Below are positions 33,620 to 42,041 of a DNA stretch of 64,000 nt, piece after piece (position 1 is the first letter of the stretch; each line of letters starts with the position of its first letter). The stretch lies in assembly GCF_013364235.1 (NCBI RefSeq), contig NZ_CP054919.1, positions 451,569-515,568 of the forward strand. The letters are read 5' to 3'. Origin of the DNA: Kitasatospora sp. NA04385. Its GTDB lineage: Bacteria; Actinomycetota; Actinomycetes; Streptomycetales; Streptomycetaceae. The notes beneath the pieces were generated by a model. That model had not been told where the DNA came from, did not search any database, and saw only the letters and a list, made by a program, of their open reading frames with translations. The position numbers and the translations under genes were made by a program.

Positions 33620-34582
33620 TCAGGCGGCGCGCAGCGCGGGCAGCAGCTCGTGCTCGGCCCAGTCGGTGAACGCGGGCTGGCTGTCGCCGCCGACCTGGAT
33701 CAGGGCGAGCTCGTCGAACCCGGCCTCGGCGTAGGGGCGGACGGCGGCGAGGAAGTCCTCGACCCGGTCGCCGCACGGGATGGCGGCGGCGACGTCCTCG
33801 GGGCGGACGTACTGGCTCGCGGCGGCGAAGCCCGCGGTGCCGGGCAGGTCCGCGTTGACCTTCCAGCCGCCGCCGAACCAGCGGAACTGGGCGTGCGCGC
33901 GGGCGACGGCGGCGTCCCGGTCGCGGTCGAAGCAGACCGGCACCTGGCCGACCGAGGGCTTGCCCGCGCCGCCCGCCTCGGCGAAGGCGGTGAGCAGCTC
34001 GCGCTCGGGCTGGACGGCGATCACCAGGTCGGCGAGCCGTCCGGCGGTGGCGCAGGAGACCGGTCCGGAGACGGCGACGCCGATCGGGGGCGGCTGCTCG
34101 GGCAGGTCCCACAGTTTGGCGCCGTCGACCTGGAAGTGGCGTCCGTGCCGGGTCACGTACCCGCCGGCGAACAGCGCCCGGATGATCTCCACGGCTTCGG
34201 CCAGCATCTCCTGCCGCACCGCGACGGGCGGCCAACCCCGGCCCACCACGTGCTCGTTGAGGTTCTCCCCGCTGCCCAGCCCGAGCCGGAAGCGGCCCTC
34301 GGAGAGCAGCTGCACGGTGGCGGCCTTCTGCGCCACCACCGCCGGGTGGTAGCGGACGGTCGGGCAGGTCACGTACGTCATGAGCGGCAGCGTCGTGGTG
34401 GCCTGGGCGACCGCGCCGAGCACCGCCCAGGCGTAGGGGGCGTGCCCCTGCTCGTCCAGCCAGGGGAAGTAGTGGTCGGAGACGACCGCGAAGTCGAACC
34501 CGGCCCGTTCGGCGCGCACCGCGTCGGCGACCAGGTCGCGCGGGCCGCGCTGCTCCGTCATCAGGGTGTATCCGATGCGCAT
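33620..34582 (-). CDS. LLM-class (F420-dependent type) oxidoreductase
   Basis: The 320-residue luciferase-like monooxygenase-fold protein has RIGYTLMTEQRGP, FAVVSDHYFPWLDEQGHAPYAW, RLGLGSGENLNEHVVG and EIIRALFAGGYVTRHG, matching the F420-dependent G6PDH-like branch (TIGR03557-type). It probably transfers hydride between coenzyme F420 and an unknown substrate. GGAGGAG lies 7 bases before ATG 34582. It is divergent from an ABC exporter operon, with a perfect 22-bp palindrome between the two. Confidence 0.86.
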   Translation of the reverse strand: MRIGYTLMTEQRGPRDLVADAVRAERAGFDFAVVSDHYFPWLDEQGHAPYAWAVLGAVAQATTTLPLMTYVTCPTVRYHPAVVAQKAATVQLLSEGRFRLGLGSGENLNEHVVGRGWPPVAVRQEMLAEAVEIIRALFAGGYVTRHGRHFQVDGAKLWDLPEQPPPIGVAVSGPVSCATAGRLADLVIAVQPERELLTAFAEAGGAGKPSVGQVPVCFDRDRDAAVARAHAQFRWFGGGWKVNADLPGTAGFAAASQYVRPEDVAAAIPCGDRVEDFLAAVRPYAEAGFDELALIQVGGDSQPAFTDWAEHELLPALRAA

Positions 34583-34736
34583 GGGTGGCTCCTCCTGCGG
34601 TGGGCGGCGGTCGGCGCACGGTCAGCAGTCGCGTGTGCCCCCGCCCGGGACGGCGAAACGGGGGCGGCACGGGCCCGGCGACCGTCCGGTGCCGGTCCGC
34701 TGCCGGTCCGGCGTCCGGGTGCCGCGCCGCGAAAAG

Positions 34737-34758
34737 GGGTGGTACCGCGGTACCACCC
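34737..34758. promoter_or_regulatory. Perfect 22-bp palindromic operator
   Basis: The half-site GGGTGGTACC and its exact reverse complement flank a GC centre, so all 22 bases are self-complementary. It lies 154 bases before the LLM gene and 109 before the ABC gene. Size and symmetry suit a TetR-, GntR- or MarR-type dimer or dimer pair. No regulator gene is adjacent, so the binder is unknown. Confidence 0.65.
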
Positions 34759-34867
34759 GGCGGCGAATGATCGTCCCCGGGTGCCGCCGTTCCGGGCCCC
34801 GGCGGGCTTAGCGTGGCCGGTGAGGCGGCCGGGGCGGTCCCGGCCGGGAGCGGTAGGGAGCGGCCGG

Positions 34868-35836
34868 ATGATCGAGGCGCAGCAGTTGACGAAGCGTTAC
34901 GGGGAGAAGACGGCCGTCGACCGGCTGGACTTCACCGTGAAGCCGGGCAGCGTGACCGGGTTCCTCGGCCCGAACGGCGCCGGGAAGTCCACCACCATGC
35001 GGATGATCGTCGGTCTGGACGCGCCCACCGGCGGGTCGGTGCGGGTCAACGGCCGCCGCTACGCCGAGCACGCCGCGCCGTTGCAGGAGGTGGGCGCGCT
35101 GCTGGAGGCGAAGTCGATCCACCCGGGGCGCTCCGCGTTCAACCACCTGATGGCGCTGGCGCACACCCACGGCATCCCGCGCGCCCGGGTCGAGGAGGTG
35201 ATCGGCCTGACCGGCCTGGAGTCGGTGGCGAAGAAGCGGGCCGGGGCGTTCTCGCTCGGCATGGGGCAGCGGCTGGGCATCGCGGCGGCGCTGCTGGGCG
35301 ACCCGGCCACGGTGATGCTGGACGAGCCGGTCAACGGGCTCGACCCCGAGGGCGTGCGGTGGATCCGCAACCTGCTCACCGGCCTGGCCGCCGAGGGCCG
35401 GACGGTGTTCGTCTCCTCGCACCTGATGAGCGAGGTCGCCCTGGTCGCCGACCACCTGATCGTGGTCGGCCGGGGCCGGCTGCTGGCCGACACCACCGTG
35501 CAGGACCTGGTCCGGCAGGCCGGCGGGGACCGGGTCACCGTGGTCTGCGCCGACCCGGCGAAGCTGCGCGGGCTGCTCACCGGGCCGGGCGTGGAGATCA
35601 CCGGCCGGGCCGGTTCGGAGGAGCTGGAGGTGACCGGCCTGACGGCCCGCCGGATCGGCACCGTCGCGGCCGAACACGGCATCGCGCTCTACGAGTTGGC
35701 CACCCGGACGGTCTCCCTGGAGCAGGCGTTCATGGACCTGACCCGGGACGCCGTGGAGTACCACGGCACCACCACCGCCACCACCCCCGGTGCCGGAACC
35801 ACCGGGACCACCGAGACCGCCGGGAGCGCCGCGTGA
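34868..35836 (+). CDS. ABC transporter ATP-binding protein (exporter type)
   Basis: The 322-residue ATPase has Walker A GPNGAGKSTTMRMI, signature FSLGMGQRLGIAAALL, Walker B TVMLDEPVNGLD and the H-loop SSH. The first 225 residues form the nucleotide-binding domain; the rest is a DUF4162-like C-terminal domain and a Thr/Gly tail. This DrrA-like layout is typical of drug or lipid exporters. Its stop overlaps the permease GTG start, so both are made together. A NarL-type kinase/regulator pair downstream is the likely controller, as is usual for BceAB/DrrAB-like systems. Confidence 0.9.
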   Translation: MIEAQQLTKRYGEKTAVDRLDFTVKPGSVTGFLGPNGAGKSTTMRMIVGLDAPTGGSVRVNGRRYAEHAAPLQEVGALLEAKSIHPGRSAFNHLMALAHTHGIPRARVEEVIGLTGLESVAKKRAGAFSLGMGQRLGIAAALLGDPATVMLDEPVNGLDPEGVRWIRNLLTGLAAEGRTVFVSSHLMSEVALVADHLIVVGRGRLLADTTVQDLVRQAGGDRVTVVCADPAKLRGLLTGPGVEITGRAGSEELEVTGLTARRIGTVAAEHGIALYELATRTVSLEQAFMDLTRDAVEYHGTTTATTPGAGTTGTTETAGSAA

Positions 35837-36681
35837 GCACCATCGCACCCACCCCCGCCGCGCCGACCGCCGCCGAGCGCCCCGCCCGTCCCCCGTACCG
35901 GGTCACCGCCGTCCGGGTGCTGCGCTCGGAGTGGGCGAAGGCCTGGTCGCTGCGCTCGACCTGGATCACCCTGGGCCTCGGGCTGTTCTTCCTGGTGGCG
36001 TTCGGCCTGATCGCGGCCTACCAGTTCAAGTCCCGGCTGACCTCGGGCCGTCCGATGGATCGCGACTTCGCCGACGCCGACGCGCTCACCCTGTCGCTGT
36101 TCGGCACCAACTTCGCGCAGCTCGCGCTCGGCGTGCTGGGCGTGCTGATCGCGGCGGGCGAGTACTCGACCGGCATGATCCGCTCCACCCTGGCCGCGGT
36201 GCCGCGCCGGCTGCCGGTGCTGTGGGCGAAGGCCCTGGTGTACGGGGCGGTCGCGCTGGTGCTGTCCACCGTCGGCGTGTTCGCGGCCTTCCTGATCGGC
36301 AGCAGCGTGCTCTCCGGCACCCGGGCCGCCCTGACCCTCTCGGACGCGGGCGTGGTGCGCGGCCTGTTCGGCGCGGGCCTGTACCTGGGCCTGGTGGGCG
36401 TGATCGGCGTCGCGCTGGGCATGCTGCTGCGCTCGATCGCGGGCGGCATCTCGGTGCTGGTCGCCTCGCTGATGCTGGTGCCCGGCCTGGTGCAGCTGCT
36501 GCCCAGCTCGTGGCACGACCACATCAGCCCGTACCTGCCGAGCAACGCGGGCCAGGCGGTGTTCGCCCTGCACCACGACGCCGCGACGCTGTCGCCCGGC
36601 GCCGGGCTCGCCGTGTTCGCGCTGTGGACGGCGGCGGCGCTGGCCGGCGGCGCGGTGCGGCTGCTGCGGCGCGACGCCTGA
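35833..36681 (+). CDS. ABC transporter permease
   Basis: The 282-residue protein starts at GTG 35833 (GTGA overlap). After 35 cytoplasmic residues it has about six helices (LGLGLFFLVAFGLIAAY; LALGVLGVLIAAGEYSTGMI; VALVLSTVGVFAAFLIG; YLGLVGVIGVALGMLL; LVASLMLVPGLVQLL; LAVFALWTAAALAGG). The EYSTGMIRSTLAAVPRR coupling segment is characteristic of ABC-2-type permeases in two-gene exporters. Substrate unknown; the partner is the ATPase encoded just upstream. Confidence 0.88.
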   Translation: MSTIAPTPAAPTAAERPARPPYRVTAVRVLRSEWAKAWSLRSTWITLGLGLFFLVAFGLIAAYQFKSRLTSGRPMDRDFADADALTLSLFGTNFAQLALGVLGVLIAAGEYSTGMIRSTLAAVPRRLPVLWAKALVYGAVALVLSTVGVFAAFLIGSSVLSGTRAALTLSDAGVVRGLFGAGLYLGLVGVIGVALGMLLRSIAGGISVLVASLMLVPGLVQLLPSSWHDHISPYLPSNAGQAVFALHHDAATLSPGAGLAVFALWTAAALAGGAVRLLRRDA

Positions 36682-36693
36682 CACACTGACCTC

Positions 36694-36734
36694 CCGCGGT
36701 GCCCGGCCGGCCCCCCGCCGTCCGGGCACCGCGG
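36694..36734 (+). terminator. Terminator hairpin after the ABC operon
   Basis: Perfect 13-bp arms (36694-36706 and 36722-36734) with a 15-base loop lie 13 bases after the permease stop. It separates the exporter from the two-component genes, perhaps only partly. Confidence 0.75.
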
Positions 36735-36766
36735 CACACCCCGTCCGACCACCCCTGGGGCTTCCC

Positions 36767-38194
36767 GTGCACGATCCGGTCCTCCCCCACCCCCCGCAGG
36801 GCGCCGAGGGCGCGCCGCTGCCGGGCCACCCGCTGCTCGACCTGTCGGCCCGGGCCTGGCAGCGGCTGCGCGCGCCGGCCGTCCGGTACCCGTGGCTGCC
36901 GGACGCGGCCGTGGTGGCCGTCTCCTTCCTGGCGTTCTGCGTGCCCGACCTGGTGCACGACGGCGACGGGGACGGCCCGCGCGGGCACCGCCTCGCCTTC
37001 ACCCACCTGCCGCTGGCCGCCGTGCTGGGCTTCCAGGCCGCGCTGCTGCTGCCGCTGCTGTGGCGGCGCCGCCGGCCAGCGGCGGCGTTCGCCGCGGTGA
37101 CGGCCGTGTTCCTGCTGCAGTGGTCGCTCGGCGCGGCGCTGCGGGCGGACGCGGCGCTGCTGCTGGCGCTGTACGCGCTGGCCCTGCACGGGCGGCTGCG
37201 CGACCTGGCGTGGGCCTGCGCGGCCGGCGCGCTCGGGATCGGGCTGGTGGCGGTCCGGGTGGCCTCGGCGGTCTCGGTGTGGGACGTCCTGTTCTTCCTG
37301 ACCGCCGCGGTGACCGCCGCCGTCGCGCTCGGCATCGCGGTGCGGGTGCGCCGCGGCCAGCTGGCCGTGCTGCGCGAGCGGGCGGCCCGGCTGGAGGTGG
37401 AGCGCGACCAGCGCAGCCGGCTGGCCGCGGCGTCCGAACGCGCCCGGGTGGCCCGGGAGATGCACGACATCATCGGCCACAACCTGTCGGTGATCATCAC
37501 GCTCGCGGACGGCGGCGCGTACGCGGCCCGCTCCTCGCCCGCGCGCGGGCAGGAGGCGCTGGAGCTGATCGGCGACGCGGGCCGGCAGGCGCTCGGCGAG
37601 CTGCGCCGGATGCTGGGCGTGCTGCGCGAGCACGGCGACGGCCCCGCGCTGGCCCCGCAGCCCGGCATCGCCGACCTGGCCGAGCTGTGCGGCCGGATCC
37701 GGGCCGCCGGGCCCGCGGTGGTGCACCGCACCGAGGGCGCCCTCGAAACGCTGGACCGCGGGGTGCAGCTGGCGGTCTACCGGATCGTCCAGGAGGCCCT
37801 GACCAACACCCTCAAGCACGCCGGCCCGCACTCCCGCGCCCGGGTCTCCGTCGCGCTGTCCGGCACCCGGCTCCGGGTCCGGATCGACGACGACGGCCCG
37901 CCGGTCGGCGCCCCCGCACCCGGCGCGCCGACCGGCGAGGGACAGGGCGTCACCGGCATGCGGGAGCGGGCCGCGCTGTACGGTGGCGCCGTCACGGCGG
38001 GCCCGGCCCCGGGCGGGGGCTGGTCGGTGCTCGCCGACCTGGACGTCACGCCCGTCCCGCCCGTCGCCGCCCTCCCGTCCGCCGCCCCCGCCGCCGTCCC
38101 GTCCGCCGTCCCCGCTGCCGTCCCGTCCCCCCTTCCGGCCCCCCTTCCGGCCCCTCTCCCGTCCGTCCTCGACCGGATCGGAGACCCGGCGTGA
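36767..38194 (+). CDS. NarL-type sensor histidine kinase
   Basis: The 475-residue kinase starts at GTG 36767. Residues 45-205 hold about five or six membrane helices with almost no extracytoplasmic loops, as in intramembrane-sensing kinases. The HisKA_3 dimer domain has His233 in REMHDIIGHNLSVII; the ATPase shows EALTNTLKHAG and GQGVTGMRERAALYGG. The C-terminal 60 residues are Pro/Ala/Val repeats (AAVPSAVPAAVPS), encoded by short DNA repeats. Its stop overlaps the response-regulator GTG start. It probably senses envelope damage or a drug and controls the adjacent exporter. Confidence 0.9.
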   Translation: MHDPVLPHPPQGAEGAPLPGHPLLDLSARAWQRLRAPAVRYPWLPDAAVVAVSFLAFCVPDLVHDGDGDGPRGHRLAFTHLPLAAVLGFQAALLLPLLWRRRRPAAAFAAVTAVFLLQWSLGAALRADAALLLALYALALHGRLRDLAWACAAGALGIGLVAVRVASAVSVWDVLFFLTAAVTAAVALGIAVRVRRGQLAVLRERAARLEVERDQRSRLAAASERARVAREMHDIIGHNLSVIITLADGGAYAARSSPARGQEALELIGDAGRQALGELRRMLGVLREHGDGPALAPQPGIADLAELCGRIRAAGPAVVHRTEGALETLDRGVQLAVYRIVQEALTNTLKHAGPHSRARVSVALSGTRLRVRIDDDGPPVGAPAPGAPTGEGQGVTGMRERAALYGGAVTAGPAPGGGWSVLADLDVTPVPPVAALPSAAPAAVPSAVPAAVPSPLPAPLPAPLPSVLDRIGDPA

Positions 38195-38865
38195 CCACCG
38201 TCCTGATCGTGGACGACCAGCCCCTGCAGCGCTTCGGCTTCCGGATGCTGCTGGAGAGCCAGGGCGACACCTCGGTCGCCGGGGAGGCCGGGCACGGCGC
38301 GGAGGCGGTCCGGCTGACCGCCGAACTGCGCCCCGACGTGGTGCTGATGGACATCCGGATGCCCGGCATGGACGGCATCGAGGCGACCCGGCTGATCGTC
38401 GCTTCCGGCGGCCGCTCCCGGGTCCTGGTGCTGACCACCTTCGACCTCGACGAGTACGCGCACGCCGCGCTGCGCGCCGGGGCCAGCGGCTTCCTGCTCA
38501 AGGACGCCCACCCCGAGGAACTCCTCGCGGGCGTCCGCGCGGTGGCCGGCGGCGACGCCGTGGTGGCCCCCGCCGTCACCCGCCGCCTGCTCGACGCCTA
38601 CGCCCACCACCTGCCCGTCCGGCGCCCCGGCCCGGCCGACGGCGACCCCCGGCTGGCCGCCCTGACCGGCCGCGAGCGGGAGATCCTGCTCGCCGTGGGC
38701 CGGGGCTGGAGCAACGGCGAGATCGCCGAACGCCTGGTGCTGTCCGAGTCCACGGTCAAGACCCACGTCGGCCGGGTCCTCGCCAAGATCGGCGCCCGCG
38801 ACCGGGTCCAGGCCGTGATCTTCGCCTACGACCTGGGCCTGACCCGCCCCAACCCGCCCGCCTGA
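38191..38865 (+). CDS. NarL/FixJ-type response regulator
   Basis: The 224-residue regulator starts at GTG 38191, overlapping the kinase stop. The receiver (1-120) has DDQ acidic residues, phospho-acceptor Asp54 in VLMDIRMPGMDG, Thr in VLTTF and Lys in FLLKDA. The LuxR-type DNA-binding domain (about 155-215) has LTGREREILLAVGRGWSNGEIA and STVKTHVGRVLAKIGARDR. Phosphorylated by the upstream kinase, it is expected to activate the exporter operon. Its binding site was not identified. Confidence 0.92.
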   Translation: MTTVLIVDDQPLQRFGFRMLLESQGDTSVAGEAGHGAEAVRLTAELRPDVVLMDIRMPGMDGIEATRLIVASGGRSRVLVLTTFDLDEYAHAALRAGASGFLLKDAHPEELLAGVRAVAGGDAVVAPAVTRRLLDAYAHHLPVRRPGPADGDPRLAALTGREREILLAVGRGWSNGEIAERLVLSESTVKTHVGRVLAKIGARDRVQAVIFAYDLGLTRPNPPA

Positions 38866-38922
38866 CCAGCCGGGCCGGCCCGCTCCTCGTCCCCGTCACC
38901 GTCTCCGCTCGCGCAGCGGATC

Positions 38923-40395
38923 TCACTCCGGTCGGGTCCCGGCGCCCGGGAGGGTGGTGCGGAAGGTGGTGCCCGGGCCGTCGACGAGGGTCAGGGTGCC
39001 GCCGTGCAGGGCGGCGATGTCGCGGGCGATGGACAGGCCGAGGCCGGTGCCGCCGTCGTCGCGGCTGCGGGCGTCGTCGAGCCGGGTGAACCGTTCGAAG
39101 ACCTTCTCGCGGTCGGCGGGGGCGATGGGCGGACCGTCGTTGCCGACGTCCAGGAGGACGCTGCCGTCGGCGGGGTCGGTGGCGACCCGGACGGTGGTGC
39201 CGGTGCGGGCGTGGCGCTGGGCGTTGTCGAGCAGGTTGGTGAGCAGCCGGCCCAGCCACAGGCGGTTGCCGAGCACCAGGGCGCCGTCCCGGGCGTGCAG
39301 TGCGACCCGGGGGCGGCCGGCCGTGGCGGTGCGGGCCAACTCGGCGAGGTCGAGCGTCTCGCGGGGCCCGTCGTGCCCGGCCGCGTCGAGCCGGGCCAGC
39401 AGCAGCAGGTCGGCGGCGAGCGACTGGAGGCGGTCGGTGTCCTGGAGCGCCCCGGCGACCATCTCGGCGCGGACCGCCGGGTCGGGGTGGGTGTGCGCGA
39501 CCTCCAACTGGGTGCGCAGCACGGCGAGCGGGCTGCGCAGTTCGTGCGAGGCGTCGGCGATGAAGCGGCGCTGCCGGACGCCCGCGGCCTCCAGGCGGTC
39601 GAGCATCGCGTTCATGGTGTGGGCGAGCCGGGCGATCTCGTCGTCGCTGCCGGGTTCGGGGACGCGCCGGTCCAGGCCGCGGTCGCCGATCCCGGCGACC
39701 TCGGAGCGGATCGCCTCGACGGGGCGCAGGGCCCGCCCGGTGGCCCGCCAGGTGACGGCGCCGACGGTGGCGACCAGCAGGGCGCTGAGCGCGGCGAGCC
39801 CGGCGGTGGTGAGGTCCTCGGCGGTGTCGGCGGTGTGCAGCGAGGCGCCGACCCGGATGGTGACCGGCCCGTTCGGGGTGTCGGCGGTGACGGTGGCGAC
39901 CCGCTGGTGGTGCTCGTCGCCGAGTACGCCGAGGTCGAACGAGTCCCGGTCCTCGTCCCCGGTGGTGAGGGCCGGATGGCCCGCCAGGTTCTGGCTGGCG
40001 GCGACGACCTTCCCGTCCGCGTCGGTGACCTGGATGAAGTCGGTGCCGTGGCCGAGCGGCAGTTGCCCCGGCAGGTGCCCGTCGGCGGCCGTCCCGGCCA
40101 CCGCGAGCGCCTGTTCGCGGGCCCCGGCCTCGACGCTGCGCACCAGGTTCGCGCGCAGCAGCAGGACCACCGCGGCGGAGGCCACCAGTAGGACGGCGGC
40201 GACGCCGAGGCAGGCCGCGATGGTGGTGCGGGTGCGGACCGAGCGGGGTTCGAGGCGGTGGACCGCGGCGGCGAGGCGCGAGGTGGGGCCGGGTGCACGG
40301 CGACGGACCGCGGCGACGAGACGGCGGACCGCGGCGGCGAGGCGGCGGCGTGCGGCGGCGGCGCGGGCCCGGAACGGGGACGGCCGGTCAGCCAC
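38923..40395 (-). CDS. OmpR-system sensor histidine kinase
   Basis: The 490-residue kinase starts at GTG 40395, overlapping the regulator gene by 8 bases. An Arg/Ala-rich N-terminus (1-52) precedes a helix (about 57-80), an extracellular sensor (about 83-200; DFIQVTDADGKVVAASQNL, PAS-like), a second helix, a HAMP domain with RRVPEPGSDDEIARL, His284 in ASHELRSPLAVLR, and the ATPase motifs LTNLLDNAQRHA, NDGPPI and GGTGLGLSIARDIAALHGG. It resembles CutS/TcrY-type kinases. It is the partner of the regulator encoded upstream. Confidence 0.92.
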   Translation of the reverse strand: MADRPSPFRARAAAARRRLAAAVRRLVAAVRRRAPGPTSRLAAAVHRLEPRSVRTRTTIAACLGVAAVLLVASAAVVLLLRANLVRSVEAGAREQALAVAGTAADGHLPGQLPLGHGTDFIQVTDADGKVVAASQNLAGHPALTTGDEDRDSFDLGVLGDEHHQRVATVTADTPNGPVTIRVGASLHTADTAEDLTTAGLAALSALLVATVGAVTWRATGRALRPVEAIRSEVAGIGDRGLDRRVPEPGSDDEIARLAHTMNAMLDRLEAAGVRQRRFIADASHELRSPLAVLRTQLEVAHTHPDPAVRAEMVAGALQDTDRLQSLAADLLLLARLDAAGHDGPRETLDLAELARTATAGRPRVALHARDGALVLGNRLWLGRLLTNLLDNAQRHARTGTTVRVATDPADGSVLLDVGNDGPPIAPADREKVFERFTRLDDARSRDDGGTGLGLSIARDIAALHGGTLTLVDGPGTTFRTTLPGAGTRPE

Positions 40396-41065
40396 CGTCG
40401 GGCTCCAGCCGGTAGCCCGCGCCGCGCACGGTCTGCAGGGCGCTGCGCCCGAACGGGGTGTCGATCTTGCGGCGCAGCGCGCTGATGTGCACCTCGACGG
40501 TGTTGGGGTCGCTGTCGGCGGCGGCGTCCCACACCTGGTCGAGGATCTCCCGCTTGGAGACCGCCTCGCCGGCCCGCCGGGCCAGGTGGTCGAGGACGGC
40601 GAACTCGCGCGGCGTCAGCGCGATCGGGGTGCCGCCCCGGGTGCAGGTGCGGGCGGCGGAGTCGACCACCAGGTCGCCGAGCACGGCGCGGCGCGGGGCC
40701 CGGGAGCCGATCCGGCGGGCCAGCGCCTTGAGCCGGGCGACCAGGACGACGAACGAGAACGGCTTGGACAGGTAGTCGTCGGCGCCGGTGTCCAGCGCCT
40801 CGGCCTCGTCCCACTCGCCGTCCTTGGCGGTGAGCATCAGGATGCCCGCGTCGCTGCCCGCCGCCCGCAGCCGGGCGCAGACCCGGTAGCCGTTGAGGCC
40901 GGGCAGCATGATGTCCAGGACCACCACGTCGTAGGAGTGGTCGGTGGCCCGGACCAGGCCGGACAGCCCGTCGTGGACGACGTCGACGTGGAAGCCCTCC
41001 GCCTCCAGGCCGTGCTTGAGCGCCAGGGCCAGCCGCCGTTCGTCCTCCACCACCAGTACCCGCAT
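40388..41065 (-). CDS. OmpR/PhoB-type response regulator
   Basis: The 225-residue regulator has a receiver with EDE, phospho-acceptor Asp51 in VVVLDIMLPGLNGY, Thr in LMLTAKD and Lys in DDYLSKPFSF, and a winged-helix output domain (about 130-222; LTPREFAVLDHLARRAGEAVSKREIL, TVEVHISALRRKI, VRGAGYRL). The divergent region upstream holds CTGAAG-N4-CTTCAG plus a further CTTCAG, and the same arrangement precedes the DedA gene at 42042, pointing to its own recognition site and regulon. Confidence 0.93.
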   Translation of the reverse strand: MRVLVVEDERRLALALKHGLEAEGFHVDVVHDGLSGLVRATDHSYDVVVLDIMLPGLNGYRVCARLRAAGSDAGILMLTAKDGEWDEAEALDTGADDYLSKPFSFVVLVARLKALARRIGSRAPRRAVLGDLVVDSAARTCTRGGTPIALTPREFAVLDHLARRAGEAVSKREILDQVWDAAADSDPNTVEVHISALRRKIDTPFGRSALQTVRGAGYRLEPDGG

Positions 41066-41099
41066 GCCTCCCAGGGTGGCAGGTCGGCGGGGCGGGGGG

Positions 41100-41136
41100 C
41101 TGAAGGTGTCTTCAGGTGCGCTCGGCTACCCTTCAG
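41100..41136. promoter_or_regulatory. Candidate response-regulator operator, site A
   Basis: CTGAAG (41100-41105), GTGT, CTTCAG (41110-41115), then another CTTCAG at 41131-41136, 21 bases (two helical turns) downstream. It lies in the divergent region between the OmpR-type regulator and the His-rich PepSY gene. The same inverted repeat recurs before the DedA gene. Confidence 0.6.
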
Positions 41137-41205
41137 CCCGCCCCTTCGGCACGGGGCCGCCCGGACGCGGTGCCCGGGCGCGGAGGGGGACGGGAGTCGG
41201 ACGGC

Positions 41206-41868
41206 ATGGACGAGCGGGAGCGGTCGGGGGCGGGGCGGACGGCGCCGGAGGAGCGGACGACGCCGGAGGAGCGGCCGGTGCCGGAGGAGCGGCCGGTGCC
41301 GACGGGGCGGCCGGTGCCGGGGTGGCTGCGCGGCCGGGCGGCGCGCTGGGGTGGCGGGATCGCGGCGGCGGCGCTGCTGCTGGTCGGCGGCGGGACGGCG
41401 GCGGTCGCGATCGGCGGGCACGACGGGCACCGCGGGCACCACGGCGGGGAGGTCGCGGCCCGCGACGGCGAGCACGGCGAGCACGGCGAGCACGACGAGC
41501 ACCGCAGGCACAACGCGCGCGGCGGGAAGCGGCACGAGCGGGGCGGACGCGACGGGCGGGCGGGGCGTTCCGAGGAGCGTCCCGGCGACGGGCAGCGCGA
41601 CGACCGCACCGCCCGACCGGACCGGCGCGGCCCCGGCCCCGGCCCCGGCACTCCGACGTCGCTGCCCGCGCTGTCCGCCGCCGACGCCGTGGCGAAGGCG
41701 ACTGCCGCGATACCCGGCGGGCGGGCCGAGTCGCTGCGCCCGGTCACCACGGACGGCGGTGGCCGGGCCTGGCAGGCCGTGGTGCTCGGCCCGGACGGCG
41801 TGCGGCACCTGGTGACGGTCGACGGCGCCGACGGCAGCCTGACCGGCAACACCGTGCTCGGCCGCTGA
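41206..41868 (+). CDS. Membrane-anchored His-rich protein with PepSY-like domain
   Basis: The 220-residue protein has a cytoplasmic Pro/Glu/Arg repeat N-terminus (EERPVPEERPVP), one membrane helix (about 50-68; GGIAAAALLLVGGGTAAVAI), an extracellular His-rich stretch (GGHDGHRGHHGG, then GEH repeats encoded by four 9-bp DNA repeats near 41469-41504) and a C-terminal PepSY-like fold (about 155-220; LSAADAVAKATAAIPGG, AWQAVVLGPDGVRHLVTVDGADG). His clusters suggest metal binding outside the cell; PepSY domains often inhibit or accompany envelope enzymes. It is divergent from an OmpR-type two-component system and shares its operator region. Function not established. Confidence 0.75.
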   Translation: MDERERSGAGRTAPEERTTPEERPVPEERPVPTGRPVPGWLRGRAARWGGGIAAAALLLVGGGTAAVAIGGHDGHRGHHGGEVAARDGEHGEHGEHDEHRRHNARGGKRHERGGRDGRAGRSEERPGDGQRDDRTARPDRRGPGPGPGTPTSLPALSAADAVAKATAAIPGGRAESLRPVTTDGGGRAWQAVVLGPDGVRHLVTVDGADGSLTGNTVLGR

Positions 41869-41941
41869 CGCCCGCCCGGCCCGGGGCTGCCTTCGCGGCC
41901 GGTGCCGGGGTCGGGGCCGGAACCGGGAGCGCCCTCCGTTG

Positions 41942-41976
41942 CTGAAGAACCCTTCAGGTCTTCAGCAACCGTTCAG
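41942..41976 (+). promoter_or_regulatory. Candidate response-regulator operator, site B
   Basis: CTGAAG (41942-41947), AACC, CTTCAG (41952-41957) repeats site A exactly in arms and spacing; CTTCAG at 41960-41965 and GTTCAG at 41971-41976 add direct repeats, the last pair 11 bases apart as for OmpR-type dimers. It lies 66 bases before the DedA gene. Confidence 0.6.
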
Positions 41977-42041
41977 CACGTCTGGACCATGCTGGACCCG
42001 ACGGTGCCGTCCGGCCCCGGCGCTCCCGGAAAGGCGCGACG

